A stretch of DNA of 64,000 nt. It comes from Pseudomonadota bacterium (GTDB taxonomy: Bacteria > Pseudomonadota > Gammaproteobacteria > Halothiobacillales > Halothiobacillaceae). The notes below the pieces were generated by a model. That model was not told where the DNA came from, searched no databases, and saw nothing but the letters and a program-made list of their open reading frames with translations. Positions 7,892-18,533 of the stretch are shown in pieces. The stretch covers positions 171,666-235,665 of the forward strand of contig JAJYYE010000011.1 of the NCBI GenBank assembly GCA_021801265.1, given 5' to 3'. Position 1 is the stretch's first letter. Each line of letters starts with the position of its first letter. Both the position numbers and the translations under genes were made by a program.

Positions 7892-10024
7892 TCAAGCCAC
7901 AGCACGCTGATTCCCCACACTCGCCACAACTTTGATTTCTTTGTTATCCGGCACTTCGTTGTAACTCAATACATGCAGCTGGCGAATGGAGTACCGCACC
8001 ATGCGCGCCAGCCACCCTCGAATCTGTGGCGCGACCAATAAAATGGCGGGCTGACCGGCCTGCTCCTGTTTTTCTGCGGCATCGCGCAAGGATTGATGCA
8101 GCCGCTCAGCAAGTCCAGGCTCAATACCCGGCGTACCCGCCTGCGCGTCGCCTGCGCGCTGGGTAGAGTTAAGCAAGAGTTGTTCCAACTGTGGGTCTAG
8201 CGTAATAACCGGCACATTCGACGTGAGCCCATTAATGTGCTGCACAATCATCCGTCCTAATGCAATGCGCACGGCTTCCGTCAGTTGAAGTACATTTTGG
8301 GTATGCTGTCCTTGACGTGCCAAGGTTTCGGCAATGGTACGAATATCCCGAATCGGCAAGCGCTCCTCCAGTAGATTCCGCAATACTTGCACGATGATGG
8401 TCATGGCCAGCGTTTTAGGTACCAAATCCTCCACCAGTTTCGGCGCGCCTTGTTTTAAGGTGTCAATTAACTGCTGTGCCTCTTCATACCCAAACAGATC
8501 GGCGGCATTTTCTGTGAGAATTTGTGAGAGATGAGTCGCAATCACGGTGGCCGGGTCAACTACGGTATAGCCCATGGCCTGCGCATGTTCCTTAGTGTTG
8601 CGCTCAATCCAGTAGGCCTCCAGACCAAAGGCCGGATCAGTCGTTTTAATCCCCATCAACGGGCCGGATACCTGCCCCGGATTAATCGCCATATCACGAT
8701 CGGCATAGATTTCCGCCATGCCCATTGGTACGCCGTTCAAGCTGATACGGTACTCACCAGGTTTTAAATCCAAGTTATCCCGAATATGCACGGCGGACAC
8801 GAGAAAGCCCAAATCCTGAGAGATTTTCTTGCGCACGCCTTTGATGCGCGGCATTAATTGCCCGCCTTGGTTGCGATCTACCAGTGGAATAAGGCCATAC
8901 CCGACTTCGAGGCCGATCACATCGACGGGCGGAACATCCTCCCAACTCAGTTCTTTGAGCTCGGGTTTTTTATCGCTCGGCGCGAGTGCCATGTGTTTTT
9001 CTGCTTGGATTTTTTCCTGTTTTTTGCGCGCAATCAAATACGCGCCGCCACCGGCCAAGGCAGCCAGTGTCAAAAAAGCGACATTAGGCATGCCGGGAAT
9101 CACACCTAATCCGGCCATGAGGCCGGCGGCCACGCCCAAAACACGTGGATCGGACAACATTTGGGTTTGTACTTGCTTGCCCATGTCTTGAGATGTGGCG
9201 ACGCGGGTCACGATAATCGCAGTTGCCGTGGAAATCAGCAGGGAGGGAATAGTCGCCACCAAACCGTCACCAATCGTCAATAGCACATAGGTTTGTGCCG
9301 CTTCGCCAAACGGCATGCCGTGTTGCAATACGCCAATCATCAGGCCGCCAAACACGTTAATCAGCACGATCAAAATACCGGCCACCGCATCGCCGCGAAC
9401 GAACTTACTTGCACCGTCCATCGAGCCGTAAAAATCCGCTTCTGCCGCGACTTCTTCCCGGCGCAGCTTGGCTTGCTCGTGCGTGATAATGCCGGCGTTT
9501 AAATCGGCATCAATGGCCATTTGTTTGCCGGGCAACGAATCCAAGGTAAACCGCGCCGTGACTTCAGCCACGCGCCCTGCACCTTTGGTGACAACAACGA
9601 AATTAATCAACATCAGAATAATGAACACGACAATACCGACAGCGTAATTGCCACCGATGACGAATTCACCAAACGAGCTAATCACATGCCCCGCAGCCTC
9701 GGTACCATCCTGGCCGTGCAACAACACAACCCGCGTTGAGGCCACATTGAGGGCCAAGCGCAATAAAGTCGCCATTAAAATGACGGTGGGGAAAACCGCA
9801 AAATCCAAGGGGCGCATCACATAAATCGTGACCATCACGATCATGATTGACAGGGTGATGTTGAAAGTGAACAACACATCCAGCGCCAGAGGGGGCAAGG
9901 GAATGATCACCATGGCCAGCAACATGACAATAATCACCGGCGGGCCAATGCCCTGACCTCGGTAGCTGCGAATACCCTGCCCCGCTGCGCGCCAATCAAA
10001 AGAGGCCAGAAGTGTTTTCATCAT
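7892..10024 (-). CDS. flhA: Flagellar export gate protein FlhA
   Basis: FlhA forms the nonameric ring of the flagellar type III export gate and docks chaperone-substrate complexes. It is about 710 residues, normal for the family: roughly eight membrane segments in the first 330 residues with the conserved FHIPEP-region sequences, then a large cytoplasmic domain. The frame opens with TTG, ATG, ATG; I use the ATG at 10024, which has AAGGA six bases before it. It lies between flhB and flhF. Confidence 0.96.
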   Translation of the reverse strand: MMKTLLASFDWRAAGQGIRSYRGQGIGPPVIIVMLLAMVIIPLPPLALDVLFTFNITLSIMIVMVTIYVMRPLDFAVFPTVILMATLLRLALNVASTRVVLLHGQDGTEAAGHVISSFGEFVIGGNYAVGIVVFIILMLINFVVVTKGAGRVAEVTARFTLDSLPGKQMAIDADLNAGIITHEQAKLRREEVAAEADFYGSMDGASKFVRGDAVAGILIVLINVFGGLMIGVLQHGMPFGEAAQTYVLLTIGDGLVATIPSLLISTATAIIVTRVATSQDMGKQVQTQMLSDPRVLGVAAGLMAGLGVIPGMPNVAFLTLAALAGGGAYLIARKKQEKIQAEKHMALAPSDKKPELKELSWEDVPPVDVIGLEVGYGLIPLVDRNQGGQLMPRIKGVRKKISQDLGFLVSAVHIRDNLDLKPGEYRISLNGVPMGMAEIYADRDMAINPGQVSGPLMGIKTTDPAFGLEAYWIERNTKEHAQAMGYTVVDPATVIATHLSQILTENAADLFGYEEAQQLIDTLKQGAPKLVEDLVPKTLAMTIIVQVLRNLLEERLPIRDIRTIAETLARQGQHTQNVLQLTEAVRIALGRMIVQHINGLTSNVPVITLDPQLEQLLLNSTQRAGDAQAGTPGIEPGLAERLHQSLRDAAEKQEQAGQPAILLVAPQIRGWLARMVRYSIRQLHVLSYNEVPDNKEIKVVASVGNQRAVA

Positions 10025-10062
10025 CAAAATCCTTGTTCCAGGCAGAGCATCCCAACGCGGTT

Positions 10063-11211
10063 TTAGCCTTGAGGACGACCATCAATATTTGCAGCAAACT
10101 CATCAGGCACGACCGGCTCGGGGCGTTCCGGTGACGCCGTCGAGCCTTCGGCGGTTCGTAACTGGAAGATATATGCCAGAACTTGAGCCACCGCGGTATA
10201 CAAACCCGAGGGAATGGGCTGATCAATCTCTACATGTGCAAACAAGGATCGTGCCAACTGTGGTGACTCAAACAGTGGCACATGATGCGCCAGCGCAATT
10301 TTCCGGATCGTTAGCGCCATTTCGTCCGCCCCTTTGGCCACCACAAGGGGCGCATCATGACCCTTGGGCTGATATTTCAGCGCCACCGCAAAGTGGGTGG
10401 GATTAGTGATAATGACATCGGCGGTGGGCACCGCCTCCATCATGCGACGTTGTGACATTTGCCGCTGAAGCTGGCGGATTTTTTGTTTGATTTCTGGCTT
10501 TCCCTCCATTTCTTTATATTCATCAATGAGTTCCTGGCGTGTCATCCGCAAGCCTTTTTTGTATTCATACAATTGAAACGGCACATCGATGAGTGCCACA
10601 ATCAATAAACCCGACGATAACCCTAAAAAGGACCAAGCCAACAATTCACCGGCTCGCGCCAACGCGGGATGCAGGCTCATTAATCCCAATCCAACAAAAT
10701 CCTTTTCCAAAGCCGTAAACAAACCGAACGAAATCGCCATAATTAGGCCAAATTTTGCAAGGGTTTTGAGTAATTCCACGAGGGATTTCATCGAGAACAT
10801 CCGTTTCAATCCCGATAGCGGATTCAAACGGTTTAATTGCGGCGCGAGTGCTTGGGTCGAGAAATTCCAGCCACCCACCAAAAGCGTGGACGCAAAAGCG
10901 AGCACAACAGTAGCAATAAATAATGGCAACAGGGCCAGGAACCCATCGCTGAACATCAAGGCCAGACGATGAAACATTGTCGCTGGATCAAAAATTTCAT
11001 TCCGGGAAAGGATAAAAGATTGACGCATCATCGCCGCCAAGCTGGAGAGCATCTGCCCCCCCATGACTAAAAAAACGATGGCGGAACCGGCGGTTAGTGC
11101 CAATGAACCGAGCTCTCGCGAGCGGGCAATTTGGCCTTTTTCCCGTGCTTCACGCAAGCGTTTTTCGCTGGGCTCTTCGGTTTTTTCTTGGCCATTTTCA
11201 TTTTCAGCCAT
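10063..11211 (-). CDS. flhB: Flagellar export switch protein FlhB
   Basis: FlhB sets substrate specificity of the flagellar export gate through self-cleavage. The 382 residues begin with the usual charged leader (EKTEEPSEKRLREAREKGQ), followed by four membrane segments and a cytoplasmic domain. The autocleavage motif NPTH is at 270-273. The C-terminal tail after the core is somewhat long and Pro/Glu rich. The end of fliR and the start of flhB overlap by eight bases. Confidence 0.97.
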   Translation of the reverse strand: MAENENGQEKTEEPSEKRLREAREKGQIARSRELGSLALTAGSAIVFLVMGGQMLSSLAAMMRQSFILSRNEIFDPATMFHRLALMFSDGFLALLPLFIATVVLAFASTLLVGGWNFSTQALAPQLNRLNPLSGLKRMFSMKSLVELLKTLAKFGLIMAISFGLFTALEKDFVGLGLMSLHPALARAGELLAWSFLGLSSGLLIVALIDVPFQLYEYKKGLRMTRQELIDEYKEMEGKPEIKQKIRQLQRQMSQRRMMEAVPTADVIITNPTHFAVALKYQPKGHDAPLVVAKGADEMALTIRKIALAHHVPLFESPQLARSLFAHVEIDQPIPSGLYTAVAQVLAYIFQLRTAEGSTASPERPEPVVPDEFAANIDGRPQG

Positions 11212-11986
11212 GCGTGTGCCTCAACAAATCACTTAAAAATTGCAGTGTTTGCTGCAGGAAATGTTCCAGATTTGGAAGCCAGACCGGACTCGATACCAAG
11301 ATAAGGAAAAAACCAATCAGCAAGGTAGCCGGGAAACCAATCGAGAAAATATTGAGCTGCGGCGCGGCGCGCGTAATGACACCCATTGCAATGTTGACCA
11401 TCAGCAAACTAATAATGACCGGCAAGGCAATCAATACCGCGTTCACAAACATCGCCTGACCAAAGCCGACAACACGCCAAAAGTCTGCCGCCGTTAGGCC
11501 GACTGGTGCAATGGGCAGCCATAAAAACGAATCTGCCAGCATTTTGACGGTTAATGCCGGCCCATCCAACGCGATGAAGAGCAAGGTGACGACAATGGTT
11601 AGAAATTGCGAGACAAGCGGCACACTAACCCCGTTTTGAGGGTCAACCGTTTGGGCAAACCCTAAACCCATACCGAGCGACATGGCCTCGCCGGCCATCA
11701 TAAACGCGCTGATAATCATGCCCAAAACAAATCCCATCGTGACACCAATCACGATTTGCTGAGCCACCAGCAAAATACCCAAGGCCGATAGGGGATCAAT
11801 CGCGGGCGGCGCGGGCAAGGTGGGGGCAATCACAAGGCTAAACGCCATCGCCGCCAAGGCGCGCCAGCGTTTCGGCACGCCCCGTGCGCCAAAAACCGGC
11901 GCGACCATTAACACGGCGGCCACCCGAATGAGTACCCAAAGATAGGTGCCGACCCAACCCATGATTTCGGCCAGTGATAGGGTCAT
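11204..11986 (-). CDS. fliR: Flagellar export gate protein FliR
   Basis: FliR joins FliP and FliQ in the membrane core of the flagellar export gate. The 260-residue protein is strongly hydrophobic with about six membrane segments and family-typical stretches (RVAAVLMVAPVFGARGVP near the start, GFVLGMIISAFMMAGE in the middle). It is 10 bp behind fliQ and overlaps flhB by 8 bp. Confidence 0.95.
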   Translation of the reverse strand: MTLSLAEIMGWVGTYLWVLIRVAAVLMVAPVFGARGVPKRWRALAAMAFSLVIAPTLPAPPAIDPLSALGILLVAQQIVIGVTMGFVLGMIISAFMMAGEAMSLGMGLGFAQTVDPQNGVSVPLVSQFLTIVVTLLFIALDGPALTVKMLADSFLWLPIAPVGLTAADFWRVVGFGQAMFVNAVLIALPVIISLLMVNIAMGVITRAAPQLNIFSIGFPATLLIGFFLILVSSPVWLPNLEHFLQQTLQFLSDLLRHTHG

Positions 11987-11996
11987 GAGGGAATGA

Positions 11997-12266
11997 TTAA
12001 CCGATGAGGCTGGGAATTCGGTGGAATAAATTCAGAGTGAAATCAATCAGCAAGTGCAACATCCACGGCCCCGCCAATAAAATAGCCACCACCACAGCAA
12101 ATAACTTCGGGATGAAGCTCAAGGTCATTTCATTGATTTGAGTAGCGGCCTGAAACATGCCAATCAATAAGCCAACCGCCAGTGCCGTTAATAAAATCGG
12201 CATTGACAGCAGCAAAATCAACACCATGGCTTGGCGTGTAATGTCTAAAACCGTATCCGCACTCAT
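11997..12266 (-). CDS. fliQ: Flagellar export gate protein FliQ
   Basis: This is a small two-helix membrane protein of 89 residues, the normal FliQ length. It shows the family pattern: a first membrane segment, GLLIGMFQAATQINEMTLSFIPK in the cytoplasmic loop, then a second segment. It packs around the FliP-FliR core. It lies between fliP and fliR. Confidence 0.95.
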   Translation of the reverse strand: MSADTVLDITRQAMVLILLLSMPILLTALAVGLLIGMFQAATQINEMTLSFIPKLFAVVVAILLAGPWMLHLLIDFTLNLFHRIPSLIG

Positions 12267-12297
12267 GCTTGTACCACTCCCGCGTTATCCACCGCTG

Positions 12298-13131
12298 TTA
12301 TCCGCCAAGGGGCACCCCCATGTAAAAGCTTGATGCCAGCGTACCCATGAGGAGTGTCCAGCCATCCACCAGCACAAATAACATGAGCTTGAATGGCAAG
12401 GATACGATCATCGGTGAGAGCATCATCATCCCCATCGACATCAATACTGAAGCCACCACGAGGTCAATAATTAAAAACGGGATAAAAATCAGAAAGCCAA
12501 TTTGAAATGCCGTTTTTAATTCTGAGGTAACAAACGCAGCCATCAGTACGGGATAAGGCACATCTTCGGGGGTGTTGAACGCGGGGTAATGGCCGATATT
12601 CTGAAACAAGGCAATATCGGTTTGGCGGGTTTGATTCAACATAAATGTACGTAACGGAGCCGCCGCTTTCTCAATAGCCACCTGCGCGGTAATCTTTTGA
12701 TCCATATAGGGCTTTACGCCTTCGTCATAGGACTTTTGGAACACCGGCGCCATAATAAAAAGCGTGAGAAATAAGGCCAAGCCGATCAAGATTTGGTTCG
12801 AGGGGGTTTGTACCGTACCCAATGCCTGACGCATTAAAGACAAGACAATGATGATACGGGTGAAGGATGTCATCATCAGCAACAAGGACGGCAGCAGGGT
12901 AAGCACCGTCATCAACGCAAGAATTTGCAAGGTTAAGCTGTATTGCGTGCCTTGATTATTGGTCGTCAAGGTAACGGCGGGCAAACCGGGGGCAGTGATT
13001 GCGTCCGTCAGCGCAGGAGCGGCGTAAGCCGCATGGGGGAGAAAATACATGACAGGTACTGCCAGAAGTAACCCAATCAATCCAAGCCATCGCGACCCTA
13101 CGGATGAATGCCGGACAACAGTAAGGTTCAT
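12298..13131 (-). CDS. fliP: Flagellar export gate protein FliP
   Basis: FliP is the pentameric core of the flagellar export gate. The 277 residues start with a cleavable signal peptide, then a periplasmic stretch, and show the family signatures [27 protein letters not shown] and a final membrane pair near [18 protein letters not shown]. Its ATG overlaps the fliO TGA (ATGA), indicating coupling. Confidence 0.96.
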   Translation of the reverse strand: MNLTVVRHSSVGSRWLGLIGLLLAVPVMYFLPHAAYAAPALTDAITAPGLPAVTLTTNNQGTQYSLTLQILALMTVLTLLPSLLLMMTSFTRIIIVLSLMRQALGTVQTPSNQILIGLALFLTLFIMAPVFQKSYDEGVKPYMDQKITAQVAIEKAAAPLRTFMLNQTRQTDIALFQNIGHYPAFNTPEDVPYPVLMAAFVTSELKTAFQIGFLIFIPFLIIDLVVASVLMSMGMMMLSPMIVSLPFKLMLFVLVDGWTLLMGTLASSFYMGVPLGG

Positions 13132-13814
13132 AATTTGGACTCCGATACACCGGCTTCAGCCTGCATCCCGGCGGGATTTTTAGCGCGCTGCCGATTGATC
13201 TGTCGCTGCAACAGACGCGCGAATGGAATATCGGGCAGGGTAAGGTTCGCGCTTGCATCCATTTGCAACGGGGGGTCAACCCAGCCCAAGGCTTCAATTT
13301 GCCCAGGCGCCACGCCAACCAACATCTGCCGATCCCCCACGGCAATCAAAAGCACCCGCTCTCGCGTACCAATCGGCATCTGTGTTAACACCTGCAAAGG
13401 GTAGCGGCCCGCGCGGCCATTAAACCGACCAGATCGCTTGAGTAACCAAACCACCACAAACATCAAGGCCAACACCAAGAGCAGGCTAAACACCAGTTTA
13501 AGCAGATAGGTAGAACTGAGGGGGTCAAACACAGCAGGTTCGGCTGTTGCTGTGTTCTGATTTGTATTGCTGCGATCAGAGAAGACCCGTGTTGTGATGT
13601 TTTGGTTTGTCGTAGTGGAGGGGGGGGGAATCAATAATTCGGTACTTGGGTTTACCGATGCAGTAGGCTCTGCCGCTTGCACTTGAGGCGAGACGCTGCA
13701 CAGCAGGCCAATAAGCAAAACAGCCGTTAACCCGGGCGAAGCATGCACGGGGTGCCCCATCGAGATGGGCTCGGTTAAACCCACTGACACCATCAATGGC
13801 CGCATAAAATACAT
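13128..13814 (-). CDS. fliO: Flagellar assembly protein FliO
   Basis: FliO helps FliP assemble and is poorly conserved. The 228-residue product has a possible signal or membrane segment near residues 28-48, a low-complexity Ser/Thr/Pro/Asn stretch, one clear membrane segment (about 108-125, [19 protein letters not shown]), and a basic cytoplasmic domain matching FliO ([21 protein letters not shown]). The start is unsure: no good ribosome site is seen at 13814, and an internal ATG may be used. It is longer than E. coli FliO mainly at the N-terminus. Confidence 0.9.
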   Translation of the reverse strand: MYFMRPLMVSVGLTEPISMGHPVHASPGLTAVLLIGLLCSVSPQVQAAEPTASVNPSTELLIPPPSTTTNQNITTRVFSDRSNTNQNTATAEPAVFDPLSSTYLLKLVFSLLLVLALMFVVVWLLKRSGRFNGRAGRYPLQVLTQMPIGTRERVLLIAVGDRQMLVGVAPGQIEALGWVDPPLQMDASANLTLPDIPFARLLQRQINRQRAKNPAGMQAEAGVSESKL

Positions 13815-13833
13815 AAATCAACTGAACGCATGA

Positions 13834-14256
13834 TTAACGTAACTTCCTCAGTCGTTCAGCCGGACTGATCACATCCGTGAGTCGAATCCCGAATTTTTCA
13901 TTAATCACCACCACCTCACCGCGCGCGATCAGGGTGCCATTAACGAGCACATCCAAAGGTTCTCCGGCCAACCGATCCAGCTCCACAATAGAGCCCTGAT
14001 TCAATTGCAACAAACTGCGGATACTCACGCTCGTTCGGCCAATTTCCATCGAGAGGGTCACCGGCACATCCATCAATACTTCGAGATTGATCGGGTTTTC
14101 TTTGTTCCCATGCGCGGATTGCGTTTCAAATTGGTCCAGCGAAGCGGACTTCGCACCATCCTGAGCATCAGTTTTGGCTTCGACTGCAGCTTGTTCAGCC
14201 ATGGCTTCCGCCCAGTCATCCATGCCATCGGTCGCTTGTTCGGAATTTTCTGCCAT
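13834..14256 (-). CDS. fliN: Flagellar motor switch protein FliN
   Basis: FliN forms the lower part of the C-ring and takes part in CheY-phosphate binding and export. The C-terminal 80 residues are the SpoA domain (VLMDVPVTLSMEIGRTSVSI ... LNQGSIVELDRLAGEPLDVLVNG). The N-terminus is acidic. I chose the ATG at 14256 because AAAGG sits five bases upstream; an ATG seven codons earlier has no such site. It follows fliM by about 55 bp. Confidence 0.95.
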   Translation of the reverse strand: MAENSEQATDGMDDWAEAMAEQAAVEAKTDAQDGAKSASLDQFETQSAHGNKENPINLEVLMDVPVTLSMEIGRTSVSIRSLLQLNQGSIVELDRLAGEPLDVLVNGTLIARGEVVVINEKFGIRLTDVISPAERLRKLR

Positions 14257-14311
14257 ATCGCTGCCTTTATTTACCATTGCCCATTAACTATTCGCACGCA
14301 TTATTCTGAGA

Positions 14312-15358
14312 TTATTCAATCGATTCATTGTTGCTTTTAGCTTTCGCCTTGGCGCGCAAGGCATCATTCGGGCGAACGCTCCGCTCCAAGCGTTCCTTAA
14401 CCGGTGATTCAATTCGAATGGCTTTGTTGCCGCGATGGACGCCGAGTTTACCTTGATAGAGCGGTAAACCCTCTGCGGTCAGGGTGATTTTTTCAGGCAT
14501 TTCAAAGGGAAGAATCTGCCCTACTTCCATGTCGGCAATATCCGAGATGAGCATCCGGGTTTCGCCCAATTGCGCCACGAGTTCGATGTCTGCCAAACCC
14601 AATTCTCGCTTCAGTGCAGACGTCCAACGTTCATCGACTTCTAACCGATCGCCCTGCATGCCGCCATCCAGTAAATCGCGGATCGGCTCAATCATGGAAT
14701 ACGGGAACACAATATCGAATTTACCGCCACCGCCTTCCACTTCAATCCGAAAACTATTCACCACCACGACTTCGGTACTGGAAACAATATTCGCCAATTG
14801 CGGGTTCATTTCATGGCTCACAGTATGAAAGCTAACGGGGTAAACCGGCGCCCATGATCGCTGCACTTCATCAATGGCCTGTTCCAACACCCGCGTAATA
14901 ACGCGCAACTCTGCCGGGGTGAAATCCCGGCCTTCGATTTTGGCATGCAGACCAAAACCACCGAAAAAATTATCAACCAGCTTGAATACCAGCTGCGACT
15001 CCATCATGAACAGACCAACACCCTTGAGCGGACGCACGTGCACCAACGTGAGGGAGGTCGGCACGTACAATGCGTGGGAGTATTCGGCGTATTTCATCAT
15101 CCGCACGCCTTCGATGGAAATATCAACGGTACGGCGCAACATCGAAACCAAACGAATCCGGAAATTCCGAGCAAAGCGTTCATTCAACATTTCCAGGGTA
15201 GGCAAACGGCCACGGACAATCCGTTCTTGGGTCGTCAGGTCGTAGGCGCGCGCCTCACGAGGATCACCCATACCCTGCTCGGTCGCTACATCACCTTCAT
15301 CAACGCCGTTCAGTAAGGCATCAATTTCATCTTGTGAGAGAATGTCCGCACTACTCAC
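14312..15358 (-). CDS. fliM: Flagellar motor switch protein FliM
   Basis: FliM is the CheY-phosphate receiver in the C-ring. The 348 residues begin with a conserved EIDALL CheY-binding segment (SQDEIDALLNGV), followed by the middle CheC-like domain (MLNERFARNFRIRLVSMLRR) and a C-terminal SpoA domain. The start codon is GTG with GGGG seven bases upstream. Its order with fliL and fliN is the standard one. Confidence 0.97.
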   Translation of the reverse strand: MSSADILSQDEIDALLNGVDEGDVATEQGMGDPREARAYDLTTQERIVRGRLPTLEMLNERFARNFRIRLVSMLRRTVDISIEGVRMMKYAEYSHALYVPTSLTLVHVRPLKGVGLFMMESQLVFKLVDNFFGGFGLHAKIEGRDFTPAELRVITRVLEQAIDEVQRSWAPVYPVSFHTVSHEMNPQLANIVSSTEVVVVNSFRIEVEGGGGKFDIVFPYSMIEPIRDLLDGGMQGDRLEVDERWTSALKRELGLADIELVAQLGETRMLISDIADMEVGQILPFEMPEKITLTAEGLPLYQGKLGVHRGNKAIRIESPVKERLERSVRPNDALRAKAKAKSNNESIE

Positions 15359-15367
15359 GCTTAACCC

Positions 15368-15934
15368 CTACTGCATCAACAGTTTGGTGAAATACACATC
15401 ATCAATCGCATCTTTCAAGCTGGCACGTTTTTCCAGTACGCCATTAATCGCGTCTTTCAATGCTTTCTGTAATGCTTCCTTGCCTTCACGAGTGCGCAGC
15501 TTGGCGGCATTCACATCACTTAACACCAGCATGATGTTATTGATAATTTCTGCCCGATTGGTTTTAACTGCCATATCGGCCGCGTGATCGTAGGTAATCA
15601 AATCCAGTTCAACCTGTAATAGCTTGGCATCGTTGGGTTCAGCCAAATTAACCGTTACGGGCTGCCCCAACGGGATGGTAATGGGCGCACCCTTTTTGGT
15701 ATCGCCACCATGACCGTCCGCTGCTTTATCACCATGCGCATCGGCTTTCTGCTCCGTCGCCGCAGGTGCGGCGGCACCAGCATCAACTGCGGGTTTTTTC
15801 AGCAAGAACATGGCGCCCACGCCCACCACTGTCAATAACAAGATAATGATGACCACCATCAGAATCAGAATAAGCTTATTCCCACCCTTGGCTTTGGGGG
15901 CTTCTTCTTCTGTGGTGACTTGTGCCTTGGCCAT
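15368..15934 (-). CDS. fliL: Flagellar basal body protein FliL
   Basis: FliL is an inner-membrane protein that surrounds the stator and supports motor torque. The 188 residues show a short cytoplasmic leader, one membrane helix (about 20-45), a His/Ala/Gly-rich linker and a periplasmic domain with the family pattern (VNLAEPNDAKLLQVELDL). A strong ribosome site (AGGGAG) precedes the ATG. It is the first gene of the fliL-to-flhG run in this window. Confidence 0.95.
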   Translation of the reverse strand: MAKAQVTTEEEAPKAKGGNKLILILMVVIIILLLTVVGVGAMFLLKKPAVDAGAAAPAATEQKADAHGDKAADGHGGDTKKGAPITIPLGQPVTVNLAEPNDAKLLQVELDLITYDHAADMAVKTNRAEIINNIMLVLSDVNAAKLRTREGKEALQKALKDAINGVLEKRASLKDAIDDVYFTKLLMQ

Positions 15935-16098
15935 ATTCCTACTCCCTTTTAAATTTACACATCAATTGACAATCATTCGTGAAAAAATCTGCAGCGTAAC
16001 GCACCGATCTTTACTGCACGAGGCGTAGCTTAACTGCAGCACCCTGCTTTTTCATATGGCTTTTTGACATGGGGTTTTCATCCAATGGGGTGAATATC

Positions 16099-17034
16099 TT
16101 AGGCTGCCACACGTTTTAGCGCGCGTTTGTTATCGTAGAGGGACTGATCCGCTCGTCGAAACCAGTCACGTTCGTCGCCTCCGGATTCGGATTCCGCCAC
16201 GCCGAACGCCGTGTGAATGGAAATTTGTTCACCCGATTGCAACTGCAGCTCATGCTGCCCCAGCCAGGCATTAAGTCGATCCGTCATTTTTTTGGCGCCA
16301 TACGCATTGGTTGCCGGCAAAATGGCACAGAACTCATCTCCACCAAAGCGAAACGCGTGATCAGTTTCCCGCAAAATTTGGCTTAAACCGGTGGCAAAAA
16401 GTTTTAACAACCGGTCGCCGACATCATGCCCCCACGTATCGTTAATCGATTTAAAGCTATTGAGATCCATCGCGACAAGGCTGGATTTAATGCCATATCG
16501 AACACATTGTGCGTGCTCCCGAATCAGTTGCACATCGAATGCCCGACGATTTTTTAAGCAGGTTAGGGGATCTTGCTGTGCTTCGGACAAAGCCCGTTGA
16601 TATAACATGCTATTTCGCAAAGAAAATGCAATTGATTGCGCCACTTGATGCAACCAGACAAGTTCCGAGGCCAAAAGCACCCGCTCCGCACTGACACCAA
16701 GCTTGCCTAAGCGCACATCAACATGGGTTAACTCAACCCACTGGGCTGGCGAAGAAAAATCCGTACCCGTAGTAAAATTTTGGGTATAAATTGCGTCATG
16801 CTCTTGTCGCCAGGCAACGCCGTCAATCGGTAGATACTGACTGACCCGATCAAACAATTCATTCAGCACGCTTAAAGGATCGGTGCAACGTTGAGCCGCC
16901 AACATCAACTCAAAACTGAAAGCCGTCGTATCAGCAGGTAAGTGATGACGGGCTGGTGTAACCGCAGCCAAAGGTAAGCGGCAGGAATACGGCTCAATTA
17001 AAGAATCACGGAGCGTTGTGCGGTAAGCGGCCAT
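16099..17034 (-). CDS. Diguanylate cyclase with N-terminal sensor region
   Basis: The C-terminal half is a GGDEF domain that makes cyclic di-GMP from two GTP. With the start I chose, GGDEF is at residues 231-235 (RFGGDEFCAIL), and an inhibitory site RxxD (RETD) lies five residues before it, so product inhibition is expected. The substrate-side motif MDLNSFKSINDTWGH is also intact. The N-terminal 150 residues look like a degenerate GAF-type region with no membrane segment. The ATG at 17034 has GAGAGG seven bases upstream; a GTG ten codons earlier does not. It stands alone between the flagellar block and hom, so c-di-GMP control of motility is plausible but inferred. Confidence 0.92.
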   Translation of the reverse strand: MAAYRTTLRDSLIEPYSCRLPLAAVTPARHHLPADTTAFSFELMLAAQRCTDPLSVLNELFDRVSQYLPIDGVAWRQEHDAIYTQNFTTGTDFSSPAQWVELTHVDVRLGKLGVSAERVLLASELVWLHQVAQSIAFSLRNSMLYQRALSEAQQDPLTCLKNRRAFDVQLIREHAQCVRYGIKSSLVAMDLNSFKSINDTWGHDVGDRLLKLFATGLSQILRETDHAFRFGGDEFCAILPATNAYGAKKMTDRLNAWLGQHELQLQSGEQISIHTAFGVAESESGGDERDWFRRADQSLYDNKRALKRVAA

Positions 17035-17198
17035 GAAGTGCCTCTCGTTAACTTTAGGAATCACCTAAGCCAGAGCACAAGTCATGCCACCAATGAGACA
17101 ACATAATTAACTGATTGATATATAACTATAAATTTTATAAAAATCGAAGCGCACGTTAAGAAAACTACACGCTTCGCCCAGCATATCACGGGGCAAGT

Positions 17199-18533
17199 TC
17201 AACCCGCCAAAGATTCGACACGTAACCTCATCACGGGTGCTTGTACGGTATCCAGTGCTTCAATCGCGGTAATCGCCGCATTCATCGTGGCTTCTTTCAA
17301 GGGATGCGTGAGCAAAACAATCGGTAAATGTGCCGTTTCAATGCTGGCTTCTTTCTGAATCATCGCTTCGATATTAATGCCATGATCCGCCAAAATGCGC
17401 GCGATATTCGCCAATACACCCGGCTGATCGAGTACGGTTAACCGTAAGTAATAGCCCGTATGAATCTCGCTCATCGGCAGAATGGGCAAATCGGTCACGT
17501 GATCGGGCATCACAGCCAAATGCGGCACGCGATGCGTGGGGTCAGCAGTGAGCGTGCGCACCACATCCACCAGATCGGCCACGATAGCGGACGCCGTGGG
17601 CTCAGCGCCCGCACCCGCGCCGTAATATAGGGTAGGCCCAACCGCGTCGCCCCACACCAGCACCGCATTTTTAACCCCATCCACATTCGCAAGCAGGCGC
17701 CGCTCCGGAATTAACGTGGGATGAACCCGCAATTCCACCCCATTAGCATGACGCCGTGCCATGCCGAGATGCTTGATTTGGTAACCCAGCTCGCGGGCAT
17801 AGCGCACATCTTCCGTTTGCAGCTGGCTAATCCCTTCGGTGTAGACGCTCTCAAATTTCAGCGGCATACCAAAGGCAATCGCAGCCAAAATAGTCAGTTT
17901 ATGCGCGGCATCAATGCCTTCGACATCAAAGGTCGGATCAGCTTCGGCATAACCCAAAGACTGCGCTTGAGCCAGCACATCGGCAAAGCTGCGGCCTTCA
18001 TCGCGCATGGCCGTGAGAATAAAATTACCTGTGCCATTAATGATGCCCGCCAACCACTCGATGCGATTACCTGCCAAGCCTTCACGGATTGCCTTGATAA
18101 TCGGAATGCCGCCTGCAACAGCCGCCTCAAAAGCCACCACCGTGCCATGGGCCTGGGCCAGAGCGAACAGCTCGTTACCCTCATGTGCAAGCAGTGCCTT
18201 ATTGGCCGTAATGACCGGTTTACCCAATGCCAGGGCACGACGAATGAGTGCACTTGCGGGCTGCATGCCGCCCATCACCTCAACAATGACATCCACCTCA
18301 GGGTTTTCCACCACCTCCATGGGATTGGTGGTTAATACCATGCGATCGAGCGAACAAATCCGTGCAGCCGCTAAATTTCGCGCCGAAGCATGAATGACTT
18401 CAATCCGCCGACCTGCCCGCCGCGATAAATCATCGGCATTACGCGTCAACACATTAACGACCCCGCCGCCGACCGTACCTAAACCGAGCAAGCCCACCCG
18501 AACCGGTGGCAGCGCCTCTTTCGGCTGACTCAT
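17199..18533 (-). CDS. hom: Homoserine dehydrogenase
   Basis: It reduces aspartate semialdehyde to homoserine, the branch point to threonine and methionine. The 444 residues have a Rossmann motif near 14-22 (GLGTVGGGV), the central catalytic domain ([14 protein letters not shown]) and a C-terminal ACT domain from about 357 ([17 protein letters not shown]) for feedback control. Its ATG overlaps the stop of the aminotransferase gene by four bases. It is monofunctional, with no aspartokinase part. The gene run thrC, alaC-type, hom supplies threonine. Confidence 0.97.
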   Translation of the reverse strand: MSQPKEALPPVRVGLLGLGTVGGGVVNVLTRNADDLSRRAGRRIEVIHASARNLAAARICSLDRMVLTTNPMEVVENPEVDVIVEVMGGMQPASALIRRALALGKPVITANKALLAHEGNELFALAQAHGTVVAFEAAVAGGIPIIKAIREGLAGNRIEWLAGIINGTGNFILTAMRDEGRSFADVLAQAQSLGYAEADPTFDVEGIDAAHKLTILAAIAFGMPLKFESVYTEGISQLQTEDVRYARELGYQIKHLGMARRHANGVELRVHPTLIPERRLLANVDGVKNAVLVWGDAVGPTLYYGAGAGAEPTASAIVADLVDVVRTLTADPTHRVPHLAVMPDHVTDLPILPMSEIHTGYYLRLTVLDQPGVLANIARILADHGINIEAMIQKEASIETAHLPIVLLTHPLKEATMNAAITAIEALDTVQAPVMRLRVESLAG